A stretch of 64,000 nt of DNA from Microplitis mediator (taxonomy: Eukaryota; Arthropoda; Insecta; Hymenoptera; Braconidae), in the NCBI RefSeq assembly GCF_029852145.1, contig NC_079975.1, positions 19,225,364-19,289,363 on the forward strand. The letters run 5' to 3'. The position numbers were made by a program, and so were the translations under genes. How positions within the stretch are numbered: position 1 is the stretch's first letter; every line of letters begins with the position of its first letter. This document shows, in pieces, positions 14,435 to 26,358 of the stretch. Under the pieces are notes generated by a model that saw only the letters and a program-made list of their open reading frames with translations, searched no databases and had not been told where the DNA came from.

Positions 14435-15144
14435 ATTGCAAGTACAAAAGTGGTTGGAGGTGGTGAAAGAGGAGGCAGAAAGGAAGACAGACTCGAGTGT
14501 ACGAAATGAAAGAGGGTCGAGACACGAGAGGGCTTCGACTGCCACCCCTACAACTTGAGTTGCCCGCGTAGTTGTTGATTGTTCTCAGTGTAATTATAAC
14601 TTTAACCAGAGCCTACTTGCGATATAATTATTAATTACCGACCAGTCGAGTCAGTGTGCGGCTCCTTTGTGCTTCTGAGAGCGTTCAAAAGCTCTTCCGC
14701 GCCCTTTATCGACATACACAAATAAAAAAACACATTAAATATAAAACGTTACACGAAATTAAACAGTATTTCAAATAATTATTTAATTAAGACCAGATGT
14801 TAACAAGAGTTGTGCTGACAATATCAGTTGATTGCTACGTAAGACAATTGCCTCGGGAAAAGATGTTTCTCTTCCAGTAAATAAATACCAATTTTATCAG
14901 TTGCCGGAAATAATAACGTGTATTGTGCCGAGTCAATGCGTGATATTGGATCGTAGGCGCCTCATCCTTTGTGTACCCCAATATATACAGATATATGTAT
15001 ATATATCGCTGTTGTGGAAATACAGATGGGGTACAAAAGTAGCCGCACGTGTCACGGTATGTATTATATACAATGCCGCTGTATCTTATTTGGCCGCAAG
15101 AGCATCGATCACTTGCTGGGCACAATATTGGCATGATAATCGTG

Positions 15145-15164
15145 TGGGGGAGGGGGGGGGGGGA
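15145..15164. repeat. Poly-G tract
   Basis: A run of G with a single A interruption inside otherwise AT-rich DNA. It generates the glycine-rich centre of the long open frame crossing it. It could form a G-quadruplex in isolation, but nothing else suggests a function. Confidence 0.85.
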
Positions 15165-17850
15165 GATACTTGGTATAGTAACTATTTATACTGTTGCTAC
15201 TGCTTCATATATTTACAGCCTTCGTATCGCCACAAGGGACAAGATCTTGCGTACATTTACATATACATACGTTTAGTTACATACATTTAATATTGTGGAT
15301 CGAATGGACGAGACTTTAGTTTCAGTAGTAAGGGCTGCGGTGAATCATACATTGCCCGTGCTGTACGGAAGTCGCCCTACCATTAATTTCGATTCGTATG
15401 ACGTCTCATAAGTCAATTGTAATGTTAAAATTAAAATTGAAATAAACGTTGCGGTAAATTCAGTTTGATGTTTTATTTGTTGTTTAATCTTTTTAACGTT
15501 GAATTATTATACCATTAATGTCATTGATTTTTATAATTTTTTTATGGTCTTTATATTATGATTGTAAATAACAATGATTTGATGTTTTATTGTCCGGAAT
15601 TTTAATGTCTATTAGTGACTATTAAATGGATTGAGATGTGTTACTGACCGTGTCAATGTGTCGTTATTTTATTTTTAAACAAACCGGATGAACTTTTATA
15701 ATGATAAAAATATATATATCAACAATAATATGCAATAATGAATAATGATTATTTAAATAGTTAAAGTAATAAATAGAAGATAATAAATATGACAACGGAA
15801 AAAATACTTAGTAATTCAGATCTTTGTATTTTATTGATCATAAAATATATATGAAGATCTTTGAAGACAATTATCAAGTGAGATAATTAAAATTTATATC
15901 TCCCTCATCGGCTAATCAATTAATTTATTTTTTAGAACCTTACTATTTTAATAGCATTCAAACGATTGCAGTTTAAAATCGGTAAGTCGTTAAAAGAATG
16001 TAAAATAAAAAAAAAAAAAGAGTAAATATATAGCTGAAGAGTTTTAAATAAAGAAGGTTGTTGAGCTGGTAAGAGAATGAAAACTCCAAAATAGGTTTGA
16101 GCTAATGGTCATCTTGGGTTTCCGGCTTAATCAGTTTAAGTGATTCTGAACGAAAGGCAAAACTACCTATACTACAAACCATCGAGGCAAACATCGGAGC
16201 AACAGCAGGGTGGTCCATATGTGGGCGAACGCACTGGTGCGTAGCCAGTCAATATAATGTTACGCACACGCGATCGACTCATCCTCATTCTCATCATCAT
16301 TTCTTTTTTTATTTCTCATCACCTCCCTTATACATTATTTTTGCGCCCACTTGGTTGTTGTTGATTCTCATTACATTACCATACTAATTGCAATTGAAGA
16401 TTCTGCTGAGGATTTATTATTGGACAATTGACAATAAACTAACGATCTGATTACAACGTTATCTTATTATCGTATAATTTAACAATAATCAACGCAGAGG
16501 ATGTCTTTTAAAGGTTTTATTTCTTTTTTTGTAAATTCTTTTGCGTTACTTATCGTCCGTAACAATTTGTTTGTTTTAATGAAAAAATACCATGGATGTC
16601 ATCAAAGGCAATACAATTGAATGTATCTGGTCGCATGCTCGTGTCTACAACAATTATGTGGTTTCGAATTGAAATTCGTGAAGAATGCGAACAACGGGAA
16701 AACACACAACACAAAACAAATTAATAAAAATAAAAATAAACGAGGTAAGATGACAAATAAAAAAGAGTTTAACGTGAAAGGTGTAAGAGACGTTGGAAGG
16801 CCGAAGTCGATAGATTTACGCTCGAGCGTAAGGCACTTTCGAAATTGCATTGGACGTACCGTACATACGACATTCCATAAGAATGAGATAGTGAGATGAG
16901 TAGCTTCTCTTTGTACTTACATCCAAGAGGATAAAGCATAGAGAAATATTTTGTGCGAAGGAGAATTAAATGTCGCAACACTCACTGCGAATTGGATATG
17001 CGCTATACTATGGAGTCTCAATACTGAAACGGATTCCAAATCCTCGAGGGAAGAGTTCCTACTCGTCTCGGGAATTACATTAAAAACATTAAAGTAACCC
17101 CTCTTACCTCCTGTTTATGTATAATGCGTATGTGTGGTGACGAGTAGCTTGAAAGTTGTGTACACTGTATTCGGGTACCTATACATTTATATGCCAATCC
17201 CCTCGATGATTCTATCATTCTCTCGCTGTGTCACCCACGTACTATGATTGCCTTTTCGGCAAAGTGCACACGCGCGCTGAACCGCGAAACTAAATTACAA
17301 TCGCAGTTATTCGTTGAATTCAAAGCGCTTTTACTTTTATTTATATTTTTCCTGTTTTTATGCATTTATGACTTTTTAATTCAATAAGGAACACGATTAT
17401 GTAATATTTAAAACACAATGTTTTTGAAAATAAAAAGTTACAGCTTTATTCATTTTCATTCATATTATATAATTAAAAAATTTTTTAATTATGTTTTAAA
17501 AATTTCTGTACACAACTTTTAATTTTTTTCGCTTTATTCAAGAATTGTTCATCCGTGTGTATAATAAAATACATAATTTATTGCAGTAAAATATAGTTTA
17601 AGCCGCATGGCGCCCTACGGATGTTCGTCTCAGAAACGTCATCAGTAATATGAATCCTTGTATACAATACATATGGCACAATATAATCCAACAATGCCCA
17701 GAATTCGTTACCACTGGAATGGTAGATATCGATCGTTGGTGAGAGGCAAATTCATCATTGTAATTGTATATGTATATATATTTGAGTTAAAGTCTACGTA
17801 ATCCCGTTAGACGTATCCCCAAGGATTCAAATCTAACATTTTATATATGC

Positions 17851-18245
17851 TGGCATGAGCAAGGGGGCGCCCGGAATATTTTCACACCCCCGCCTTTGTA
17901 GTATGATCATTTTTTTGTGCGAACCCCTTGGAACGTCTGTTTTGTAACTATTTTCCGGCACCATCGAACCAGAGGGGTTCAACCATCATTATTTCTTCGA
18001 GGCCCCCACTCCCCAAGAGTATCGTGACTATGGATATTTTGAGAACTTATACACGGGGGTCCTAGCAATATCGGGGTTGTATTTACGTACCCTCTCCCTA
18101 TATGTACACATTGGAATATCGTGACATACGCCCTGAGATTAAACGGGGGTTTCGTTAATGGCTTCGGTTCCTTCGGGAACCCCTCATAAGAATATAAGAA
18201 GGACCCCTCGGAATATAATCGACCAACAGGTTCACGCGATTTAGA
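17851..18245. other. C/G-run-rich patch with recurring GGAATAT words
   Basis: Runs of four to five C or G recur here (CACCCCCGCC, GAGGCCCCCACTCCCC, ACGGGGGTCC, AACGGGGGTTTCG, GGACCCCTCGG). The words GGAATAT or close variants follow at about 17872, 18113 and 18211. This suggests a degenerate repeated unit of roughly 95 bp, but the copies are too diverged to align confidently by eye. No open frame or terminal repeat was found. Confidence 0.35.
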
Positions 18246-18571
18246 TCTGCATTGTTGTGTTGAAAAATAACTTTGCTATCCATTAAAATATATCAAGGAT
18301 AAAATATATATCTAGATATTTTCATAGATTTCGGGATCATTACACCTGGTGTCGATTATAACAAAGACCCATGGTCATTTGAAGAATGATTTAAGATAAT
18401 TATTACTTCGGGGAGTCCAATAGAAAAAATAATAAATAAAAGAATTCAAAATGAAAATTATTGTTCAATTGCTATTATGTTGCTGATGAAGATTAATTCC
18501 AAAGATAATAGTAGAGTGAGTCATTTGTAAATTAAGGTAAGGTGTATTGTGCCTGTGATTGCACTACATTA
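18246..18571. other. Unassigned AT-rich sequence
   Basis: No gene, RNA or element ends seen. It lies between the C/G-run patch and the possible solo LTR. Confidence 0.5.
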
Positions 18572-18846
18572 TGTTGAGCAGACAACGTGGAGCAGGTCGT
18601 CGCCGGTTTATTCATGTATTCATTGAATAATTGTGGGATGCGTATCTCTTCTCGCGAGCTAACAGATATGTCTGACACGTGCATGTATTGTAGACGCTCG
18701 GACACGCCCCAGTAGTCACGAATACCATCCTTAAAAGCCCGGTAAAAAATATATAACTCAACATTCAGAGTTTAAGTGTAATTTTCTGTGAATGAAATAG
18801 TGAAATAAATACTCGTGTTGAGTGTTATTTCATTGTCTGGGTCACA
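18572..18846 (+). mobile_element. Possible solo LTR
   Basis: A segment of about 275 bp begins TGTTGAGCAGACAACG and ends CTGGGTCACA. Inside, in order, are a TATATAAC box near 18751, a polyadenylation-like AATAAA near 18805 and a GT-rich stretch (GTGTTGAGTGTT). This order (TATA box, polyA signal, GT-rich tail, TG...CA ends) is what an LTR would show. I could not find a matching target-site duplication, a second LTR, a primer-binding site or any retrotransposon coding sequence, so the call is tentative. An ordinary promoter or polyA-like region is an alternative. Confidence 0.3.
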
Positions 18847-20058
18847 CGTGCATTGACTATAATCAGCCCTTCTTGATCTTTGATTATCATCCATTCAAAT
18901 CGCTCAAATTGCCAACGACGTTCATTTGAATCATTATTAAGCTAATGTTCAGTGCATTTTCCTGAGAGGAAATGAAGTATAGATGCGATCAGTGATTTGA
19001 TCTTAACGTTCGATTAAGCCATGCTCTAAGAATATATATTTATTTCAAATGCTTTCAAACTTTATTTCAAAAAATAAATTAGCATTAATTGAAGGCTGGT
19101 ATCTGCAAAGAGCTATCAAAATATTACTGGCATCAATTACTGCTTTTTTTCTATACAAGATTAAATTAAATGAAACAAATAAATAGTCAAAAAAATTGAA
19201 GACTGAATGGCTGACAAATAGTTTAAAAAATTCTTTTCATTTTGTAAAATTACTGGAAACTCATCATTAATTATTGAAATTCTTTTCAGAAATTCCTTTG
19301 TCAAATATAACAGTATTAAGTAAAGAACGGTTTGATAAAATCTTTGAAATTTTCGAAATACGATGAAGGCAGGCTGGACTTACCAACGGCAGTATTGGTT
19401 TACAATGAAACCAACGGTCAAACGTTATCATATTTGATCTAGACACAAGTTTTTTATTATCAATCTGATAGATATGATAAAAATTTTTTTAAATTATAAT
19501 TAATACTGTAATTTTTATGAAATTATTTATTTTTAATTTTTCATTTAAATCTGATTTTAAAAATTATTATTGGAAAAAAAACTTTTAATTTTTAAGTGTT
19601 AAAATATTTTTAATATATATTAGATTATTATACAAGTGTATGTGTATGCTAAAAAATTTTCACTATTGTATTGCGACTTATATACGACATAATATTTACC
19701 AAAGTGCATCAATAGTATAACATTATAATAATCTATATCGAACACTCATAATAATTTTCGACATTGCAAAACTCAATTTTTTATAAATTTTCTATTTCTT
19801 ACTCTAATCAACTTGACGGATACACCAAAAGTATATTAAGTATAATATTTTGTGTTTGTACTTTATATAGATTCTGTAATAAATCATTGACATTTGATAT
19901 TCCTGTCGAAGTATTTTATATAATTATATTTATAACATTTAAGTGCTGCTGTTATAAATACCACTTTCATTTTTGTATTTTTACATTGTTCTACATCTCC
20001 TCTATTAGTACCATTTACTTATTGGATTGTTCTGATTCGATGTCAAATTTAATTTATA
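18847..20058. other. Unassigned AT-rich sequence, no gene seen
   Basis: No recognisable element ends. The 100-codon frame at 19764-20066 is AT-driven (I, Y, F, C-rich), has no known domain and runs into the start of element B1, so it is not called as a gene. Confidence 0.55.
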
Positions 20059-20276
20059 CAGTGTAAAAATTTTTGGTGTAAAAATGGCCTCCGAAGACTT
20101 TACACGATCTGCTGGGTGTGAACTAACGGTGTGAAATATCAAACGGTGTACTTTTAACACGGTATGGAGTCTTTTCTTTCACACCGTTTGGTGTCATGTA
20201 ACTTTCACACTGGCAGTGTTGAAAATTTAAACACCAAATCATTCGCACCATACCGCGGACTCAATATTTTTTCGTG
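20059..20276 (+). mobile_element. Family B inverted-repeat element, copy B1
   Basis: About 218 bp, with left end CAGTGTAAAAATTTTTGGTG and right end CACCAAATCATTCGCACC...ACTCAATATTTTTTCGTG, flanked by TA on both sides. The interior is a series of GGTGTGAA/TTCACACC words in both orientations, so the copy can fold on itself. It matches the reverse complement of B3 at 63.1 kb (shared AACACCAAATCATTC and GGACTCAA blocks). No coding capacity; presumably mobilised in trans, if at all. Confidence 0.78.
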
Positions 20277-22751
20277 TACGCTGATAATTAATTATTCAGA
20301 TCGAAAGCTTCAATCCTTTGAAATTATAAAAAATTCGAGTACTAAAATAATTAATTAAAGATAAGTGAAGTACTTAATTAATTAATTCTGTGATGTGCTA
20401 TCAATATGTTGGAGGCTATCATTAAAGTACTCATTGGCGTCAATCACTATGCTAAGATGACGTAATGAGCTTTATCTGTAGTCCCACAATCGCTCGTTAA
20501 TTTAGACGACACGTTACATTATCATATAGACGAGTATTTTGCGCGTCTCACGCGTTATCGGATTTTGTGAGTCCATGTGTGCGTGTGGATGTGTATGTGT
20601 GTGTACAAGAGCATTGCACATCATCATTGTTGTCGTCATCATGCAGCAGTCCGGATATACACTCGACACGCATGTACACGTGTCACATGACGTAACATTT
20701 CAGCTCATTCCTACGTGTGTGTTTGTATAGATGTGTGTATACAAAAGGGATGGAAGTTGTCGATGCTAGCACACTTCCGTCTCTCCTTTGTCCACGTAAT
20801 ACTCAGTAAAATACCGTACATTGCTTTTGATATACTTTTTACTGAGTATTTTTCTCTGATGTGGTTGGTGAGAAGCCTCAGAAAACTCTCAGCAAAACAC
20901 GTAAAAGTATTTCCGCACACGGTTGAAGAGCTTCTGAGAAATTTATCAAAAAACGTTTCAGAAAATATTTCTAGTTATTACTGGCTTCGCTTTTCTACTT
21001 TTTATTTCTTTCTCTTTTTCTCATATCGTTGTTCCTTTCTTTTTTATTACTTCTCTCTCTAGAGTGTGGTAGTAGAAATTATACAATTGCCGATATATTT
21101 TCCTCATGACAGAGTACTAAAAATGGAGTATTAAATAAAAAAATAAAAATAAAAGAAAATGAACAAGCTATTTCATATTTATAATTTTTCTCTCATCGCT
21201 TAACAAAATGTGGAATTCGTGCTTGGCTGACCAATTTTAGTAAAAGCTCTTGGATTCTGTACGCTCACGTGTGCATATATATTAATTTTTGAATGACCTA
21301 GTGTCATTTATTTTTACTAAAATTAAAAAATAATTCTTAAAAATATATATCTGCATGAGTACATGTATAGAAAGGACTTGTCTGGTGAAATTTGTTGATA
21401 TAACCCGTCAACTTGAAATTCAGCTGTTAATTCCTACGAGTTAGAACTGCTGGAGGGCTCGTGCTCTTGCTCCCTCACTCGGCGATTACGATGTGTGCAT
21501 AGGTTGAGAGTAAAGGGAAAAGGGTAAACGGGGAATAGTGTTGAAGAGATGATGAGAGGAGATGAGGAAGCCAGTTGTTGGCTACATTTATATACGTATA
21601 TTTATATATATAGCCACACTTTACTGCAGAATATATATGCATACATACGTATATAAATACTACAATGTGCAATGTGCTTTGCAGAGTGTGAGTGAACACG
21701 GCGTTTCGCGAATCCATTAGCTCGGGCACACTTGTTAAACTTTTCTATTTCCCTTTGGGCGATGAGCAGCTCATGTCGAGAGAGATCTTCGTAAACGTAC
21801 TCTCTATTTCCCAATTTATGACTATCTTTGTCTTATGGAAGATCAATTGATTATAATTCTTTTGGCTACACATTGTAATGATAATAATAAACCAAGTATT
21901 TGTTGAAAGTTGATAAAACAAAAAATAGAATTAGATTTTAAAAATAATTGAAAGCCAGTTAGTTTGAATCTATAGGAATTGAATAAACTTCGATTACATC
22001 AAATAGATTTTTTAAATTGAAACTGGATTTAATAAAAAAATAAAAAATAAAATATCAACGTCGAATACCATGTGAGTTGAGCAGTCTTTTGAAGTACATA
22101 TAGAGAGGAGAGGAACAGAACAAAATAAAAAAAAAGTTTAAAAATCAAACCAGGAAATCGAGTTTAGCTTGAGCAAAGAGATTGATCTGCACATGGTTGG
22201 TCGTTTGCTCGCTTATCACACAGCGTGCCTTCCCCGCGTCTATTAGCAAGACTAACGAGTATTCAAGTCTACATATCCTTTTCTCTTTTTGTTAATGCCT
22301 CTTTCTCTCACAACACTCGTTTACTCCTATATAATATATAATGTAAGTTAGTTGAAGGCACTCTCGCGTTTATTCCGTGAATGGGGTTGTACCAATCTCC
22401 CCATGAATCTCCTCCACTTACTCCTTCTTCTGTCTCTGCTTTCCTCCGGCAAGTGAGCATTGAACAGTTGGTGAACACTCTACGGTTGCTCCACTCGCGG
22501 CAGTAAGAGCTACCGTTTCAGATTATCATCTTTTATGCGCGACGACCGCACACGTACGAGGGCACATACACCGGCAAACTATACGGACACCCTCAGGGAA
22601 CAAGTTTGTCTATATAGCTTTACAGAGACCTTGTTACACGCGCTAAAGTGTCTGACTCTACTGTCCTCTATACTTCATTTATTTAATTTTATCTTACAAC
22701 AATGTCAGCTATAAATTTGAAAACCATCTTTTAATTTATATTACAAATTAT
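20277..22751. other. Unassigned sequence, no gene seen
   Basis: Open frames near 20715-21062, 21475-21729 and 21602-21814 have no recognised domain and overlap frames on the other strand. The interval 22060-22680 is somewhat GC-richer. GTGTGT-rich DNA lies near 20576-20605 and TA-rich tracts near 21595-21660. Confidence 0.5.
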
Positions 22752-23659
22752 TGCGCACCTCGAACGCGAAGTGGTAGTGCTTTACTGTCGCCAAATTTTA
22801 AAACTGAATTTCGGTCAACTTCAATCATCTCCACTAATTTTATATAGCACTTAATTAAAAAAAAAGCACTTAAAGCAAAAAGTATCTCCAATGAATAATT
22901 CTGACATAGTTATAAGTTTTTTTATTTAGACTGTTAATAAAAAAAAGTTAATTGAAAAAAATTTTACTTGGACGTTATAGTTGGTCTGTACGTATGTGAG
23001 CACGATATCGCTTGAAAGAGTTAATGAATCTCTTTGATTTTTTTTTTTTATTAGCTTCGAATTTTAATCCTTAAGAACCCTTCCAAATATCACTATTGTA
23101 AACCGTCACGTTCATTAATAATTAAATAAAAATCCAAAATTGATGGTTTCAACTAACAACAAATTCGCCATTTTTTCTCCGCAGACATATACAGCTCCCT
23201 TATTAAAAGAAACGATTAGAAAAAAAAAATTTTTACTATTTTTTAATGCTTTTGAATACTCTGAATACTTTTGAATCGCTCTTCTTATGGACATTTAACA
23301 TTGCAAATCGTTTCTTTTAATCAGGGCTTTTCGCTTCCACAAGAAGCATCTCGATTCCACGCTTCGTACGCGCTTTTTTTTTTTTTTATTTACTGCTGGG
23401 ATTTGATCACTTTGAATTTGACACCTGATGGTGCAAACTAAGAGCGGTTATTTTTTTCGCGGAAAAAATTTTTAAACTGAGACCAAAACTATGGGTGACA
23501 GTAGATAAATAAGAATTGTAAGTATCGTACTGTCAAAAAATATTTCGTGTTAATTAAACAGATGAAACTTTTTTAAGCTCAAAAAGAAATACGTGGTTCA
23601 GTAATTAATAAAAGTAAATTGACCGTTCAAAATATTACATGAGCGTTTGAGGTGTGCAC
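22752..23659 (+). mobile_element. Family D inverted-repeat element, copy D1
   Basis: About 908 bp between TGCGCACCTCGAACGCGAA on the left and GAGCGTTTGAGGTGTGCA on the right, so the ends are inverted copies of TGCACACCTCAAACGC. Just outside the right end the CTTTTGGATTTTC tail is shared with copy D2, so the true boundary may lie about 13 bp further out. Just inside the left end, the TGCTTTACTGTC block matches the corresponding end of D2. An internal stem is formed by TTAAAAGAAACGATT near 23203 and AATCGTTTCTTTTAA near 23307. There is no open reading frame. The middle does not match D2 or D3, suggesting shared ends with different cargo. Confidence 0.65.
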
Positions 23660-24881
23660 TTTTGGATTTTCCGAATACTTTTTAACTACTTCTTTGAAAG
23701 AAAAAAAAGTCATTATAACAATAATAATCTCAAGATGTATGTAAATGGAGTTAATATAATTGAGCGTTGAATAAAATGAAACATTTTGATTTAATAATAA
23801 TGACGTTATGAAATACGCTGGCATCTAAAGCGTCAAAACTAGACGTACACATCGTAGCTTGCACAAACGAGCTGTAGACGTTGTCGTCGGGTAGTTGCCT
23901 TGCCAAGAGACAGCGTTTTCCTAGGTAAATGTCATTATAGCGGAAGGATTATGTAAATTTCCTCGTTATCCGTTGTGGCGTCGTTGCAGACAACGCAGAG
24001 CCGCTGAATCATTCAGCGAACGCGGTGTTAAAACGACCGGGTTTCATCTAACTCAATGAGATATTGTATAAAACATTTTATCAAATACTGTGAAAAGTTT
24101 AGCATTATTATTTATTTCAAGAAATATAAATTACTGTAATACTTAAATCAAAAACATTGAGTGTAAAAGTGCAAATGATCGTGTCATAATAATAATAATA
24201 AATTGTTTGATTTTCTAAAGTTTAGTTGGACAGTTGGTCGGTTGGTCGGTCCCTTGATGACTTACGCATGAGCAAAGACGAAGAGAATTGAGAGGACAAT
24301 TGGATAGCAACGAATTTACGAAGTAGTTTAACAAACGAATATATGACCGAGTGGGTCACCGGCCAATTCATCGGAGAACTCTAGTTACAATTAATTTATG
24401 ATGTTGGTAATGAAGTTTAACTAACGAGAAAATGCCGACGATATTGACAATGTAGGCTTTCAGTTTATGTATGACAAAATGTATATATATTATATACGAA
24501 AGTAAATGTTATAAATAAAAGTATGATAATCATTATATTTTAGTTAAAATCAATATTTTATAAAATTATTTATTTTGAATTGTAGTTGATACTTTATAAA
24601 TAAAGTTCATATATGAATAGGAATTTTAATTATTGTCTGGCACATATATTCTTTGAATGACATTTTTTAATAAATTGTTTCAATTGAGAAAGAGTTAATT
24701 TTAAATAAGAAAAATCTGCAATGCTTTATTTTTATTGAAATATTCAATAATTCTAGTGGAATAAAAAAGATTAAATCGTGACAACATTTTTATCAAGTAA
24801 TTAACCCTTTTTACGATTTACTCATTATTATTTTTATATTGATAGAGCGATTGTTAATAATAAATTTTTATGGCCTGATTA
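23660..24881. other. Unassigned AT-rich sequence, no gene seen
   Basis: Contains a short AAT repeat near 24188-24202. A GC-richer stretch at about 23830-24050 has no frame or motif I can name. Confidence 0.5.
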
Positions 24882-25612
24882 CACTGTAAAAAATCCGGAG
24901 TGAAATAAAATCCGAATTCACTCCGGATTCACTCTGCCACTCGGAGTTCCGGAGTTTTAAAAAAATCACTCCGCGTGCGGAGTGAATTGGGAGTTTTTTT
25001 TAGCGGAGTGATCTCGGAGTGACGCGGATTTTATTTCACTCCCAATTCACTCCGGTCCGGAGTTTTAATACTTAAATAAATTTATATTAATTTATATGAA
25101 ACTGCTAAACAATGTGTGTGTGTGTGTGCGAGTGTGTGTTTGCGTGCATGTGTGTGTTTGGGTGTGTGCAGGTGTTTGTGTGCGTGTGTGCAAATGTGTG
25201 CGTGTGTGCAAATGTGTTCGTGTGTACAAATGTGTACGTGTGTTCGAATGTGTGCGTGTGTGCAAATGTGTGCGTGTGTGCAAATGTGGGCGTGCGTGTG
25301 TGTGCGAGTGCGCGTGTGTGCCTAAATATTTATGTGTGTATGTGTGTGCATATCAGCTGATCAATAATGTAATACGTGTATTTTTACTTCGATTTTATTG
25401 AGTGGAGTTATTTTTTATTAATAATATTTACAAAACTCCGCTCCGGAGTGAATTTCACTCCGGAGGGATTAAATTAATAAAAAATTATCTACTTCGCGAA
25501 AACTCCCCTGCGGAGTGAATTTCACTCCGAGGGGAGTGAATAATTAAAAATTCATTCACTCCGCATTCACTCCGGATTTACTCCGGATTCACTCCACGAA
25601 TTTTTCACAGTG
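24882..25612 (+). mobile_element. Family A element, copy A3, carrying a minisatellite
   Basis: Bounded by CACTGTAAAAAATCCGGAGT and CACGAATTTTTCACAGTG with TA on each side, giving about 731 bp. The outer parts are the best preserved family A sequence in the window, with dense GGAGTGAA/TTCACTCC/CCGGAG words. The centre (about 25110-25345) is a GT-rich minisatellite absent from every other copy. With that removed the element would be close to 500 bp, still larger than A6 at about 307 bp because extra GGAGTGAATTTCACTCC modules are present on the right. No protein is encoded; the reading frames across the minisatellite are repeat artefacts. Confidence 0.85.
25110..25345. repeat. GT-rich minisatellite, 18-bp period core
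   Basis: A TG tract opens into a tandem array whose unit is GTGTGTGCAAATGTGTGC with substitutions. The CAAATG word recurs at 25191, 25209, 25227, 25245 (as CGAATG), 25263 and 25281, exactly 18 bp apart, giving six core copies. Because 18 is a multiple of three, all frames translate as V/C-rich hexapeptide repeats. These are not a cysteine-rich protein; there is no start context, splice context or composition to support one. It sits wholly inside element A3. Confidence 0.9.
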
Positions 25613-26358
25613 TATATAACGTTAATTAAAAAAAAAATAATAATAGTAAAATGTGTGATGATATTATGAAATATTTTAAGATAGATATAAATCTGATTTA
25701 TAACAAGTATTATATAAACGAATTGTCGTAGTCTTTACTATCGTAACTGTGATATAATTTCATTGAAATGAATAATTCCATTAATTTGACGTTTAAGTGA
25801 CAATGATTCGTAAATTTTGAAAATTGAATAAGCAAAGTAAAATAATTAATTAAATAATTATCGAATCTTGCATGATAAATTGAATTTTCTAATTTATTTC
25901 AAAATAGATCGAAGTTTTTTAGTAAAAATAATTAAATATTTTATCTAATTATAACATAGATACATTAATTTACTGTAAATCTCTGTTAGATACATTACAA
26001 ATGACTTATGTAAATTCTCGGATTTAAAAAATAAAAAAATATTGAAAAAATGGATAAAGAAATGAGAGAGAAGGAAGAGACATTGGAGATTGAATTTTCT
26101 TGGCTCTTGAGTCTAGCGAATATCGAGGGAATTTGTTTGTGTCAGTAAGACAGGAGATTTTGCGATTTGGATAGATCTACCAAGAGGACTGTCGCTTAAA
26201 TCCCAGTTCGACTGATCCATTCTGATTCAGCTATAAATCTTAGTGAGCTTGTTGTTGAACAAGTTCGACGTGTATAAACCATAATTAACTTTATGTTTGA
26301 TTTTAATCTTACAAATAATGATTAATCATCAGATTAATAGAAGATAGATAGATAAATA
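25613..26358. other. Unassigned AT-rich sequence between A3 and A4
   Basis: No gene or element ends seen. A short GATA-type repeat precedes the left end of A4. Confidence 0.55.

Larger units (their letters stand above)
12435..17850. other. Unassigned sequence with simple repeats, no gene seen
   Basis: Open frames in this stretch (12544-12747, 14258-14545 minus, 14832-15290, 16621-16899 and shadows) give low-complexity or family-less translations. Simple repeats present are an ACT trinucleotide tract, a G-run and several TA tracts, annotated separately where long. The 12540-12760 and 16160-16280 patches are slightly GC-richer but contain no motif I can name. Confidence 0.5.

Noticed and set aside
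14258..14545. Ser-rich minus-strand and Thr-rich plus-strand frames
   Set aside because: Both are produced by the degenerate ACT repeat; opposite-strand low-complexity frames are not evidence for a gene.
14832..15290. 152-codon plus-strand frame, the longest in the window
   Set aside because: It crosses TA-rich and poly-G tracts (giving IYVYI, GEGGGG and AYIYIYI), overlaps a 99-codon frame on the other strand, and shows no domain or coding-like composition.
20715..21062. 115-codon plus-strand frame with a Phe-rich tail
   Set aside because: The tail is a TTTCTT-type tract, the start is in GTGTGT repeat, and a minus-strand frame overlaps. No family recognised.
25191..25290. CRISPR-like regular spacing of a short repeat
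   Set aside because: Units are contiguous 18-bp tandem copies with no unique spacers, in eukaryotic-type DNA.
25096..25401. Cysteine/valine-rich 'repeat protein' frames on plus and a His/Thr-rich frame on minus
   Set aside because: All frames are open because an 18-bp tandem repeat is translated. This is a minisatellite inside a transposon, not a cysteine-rich toxin-like or metallothionein-like gene.
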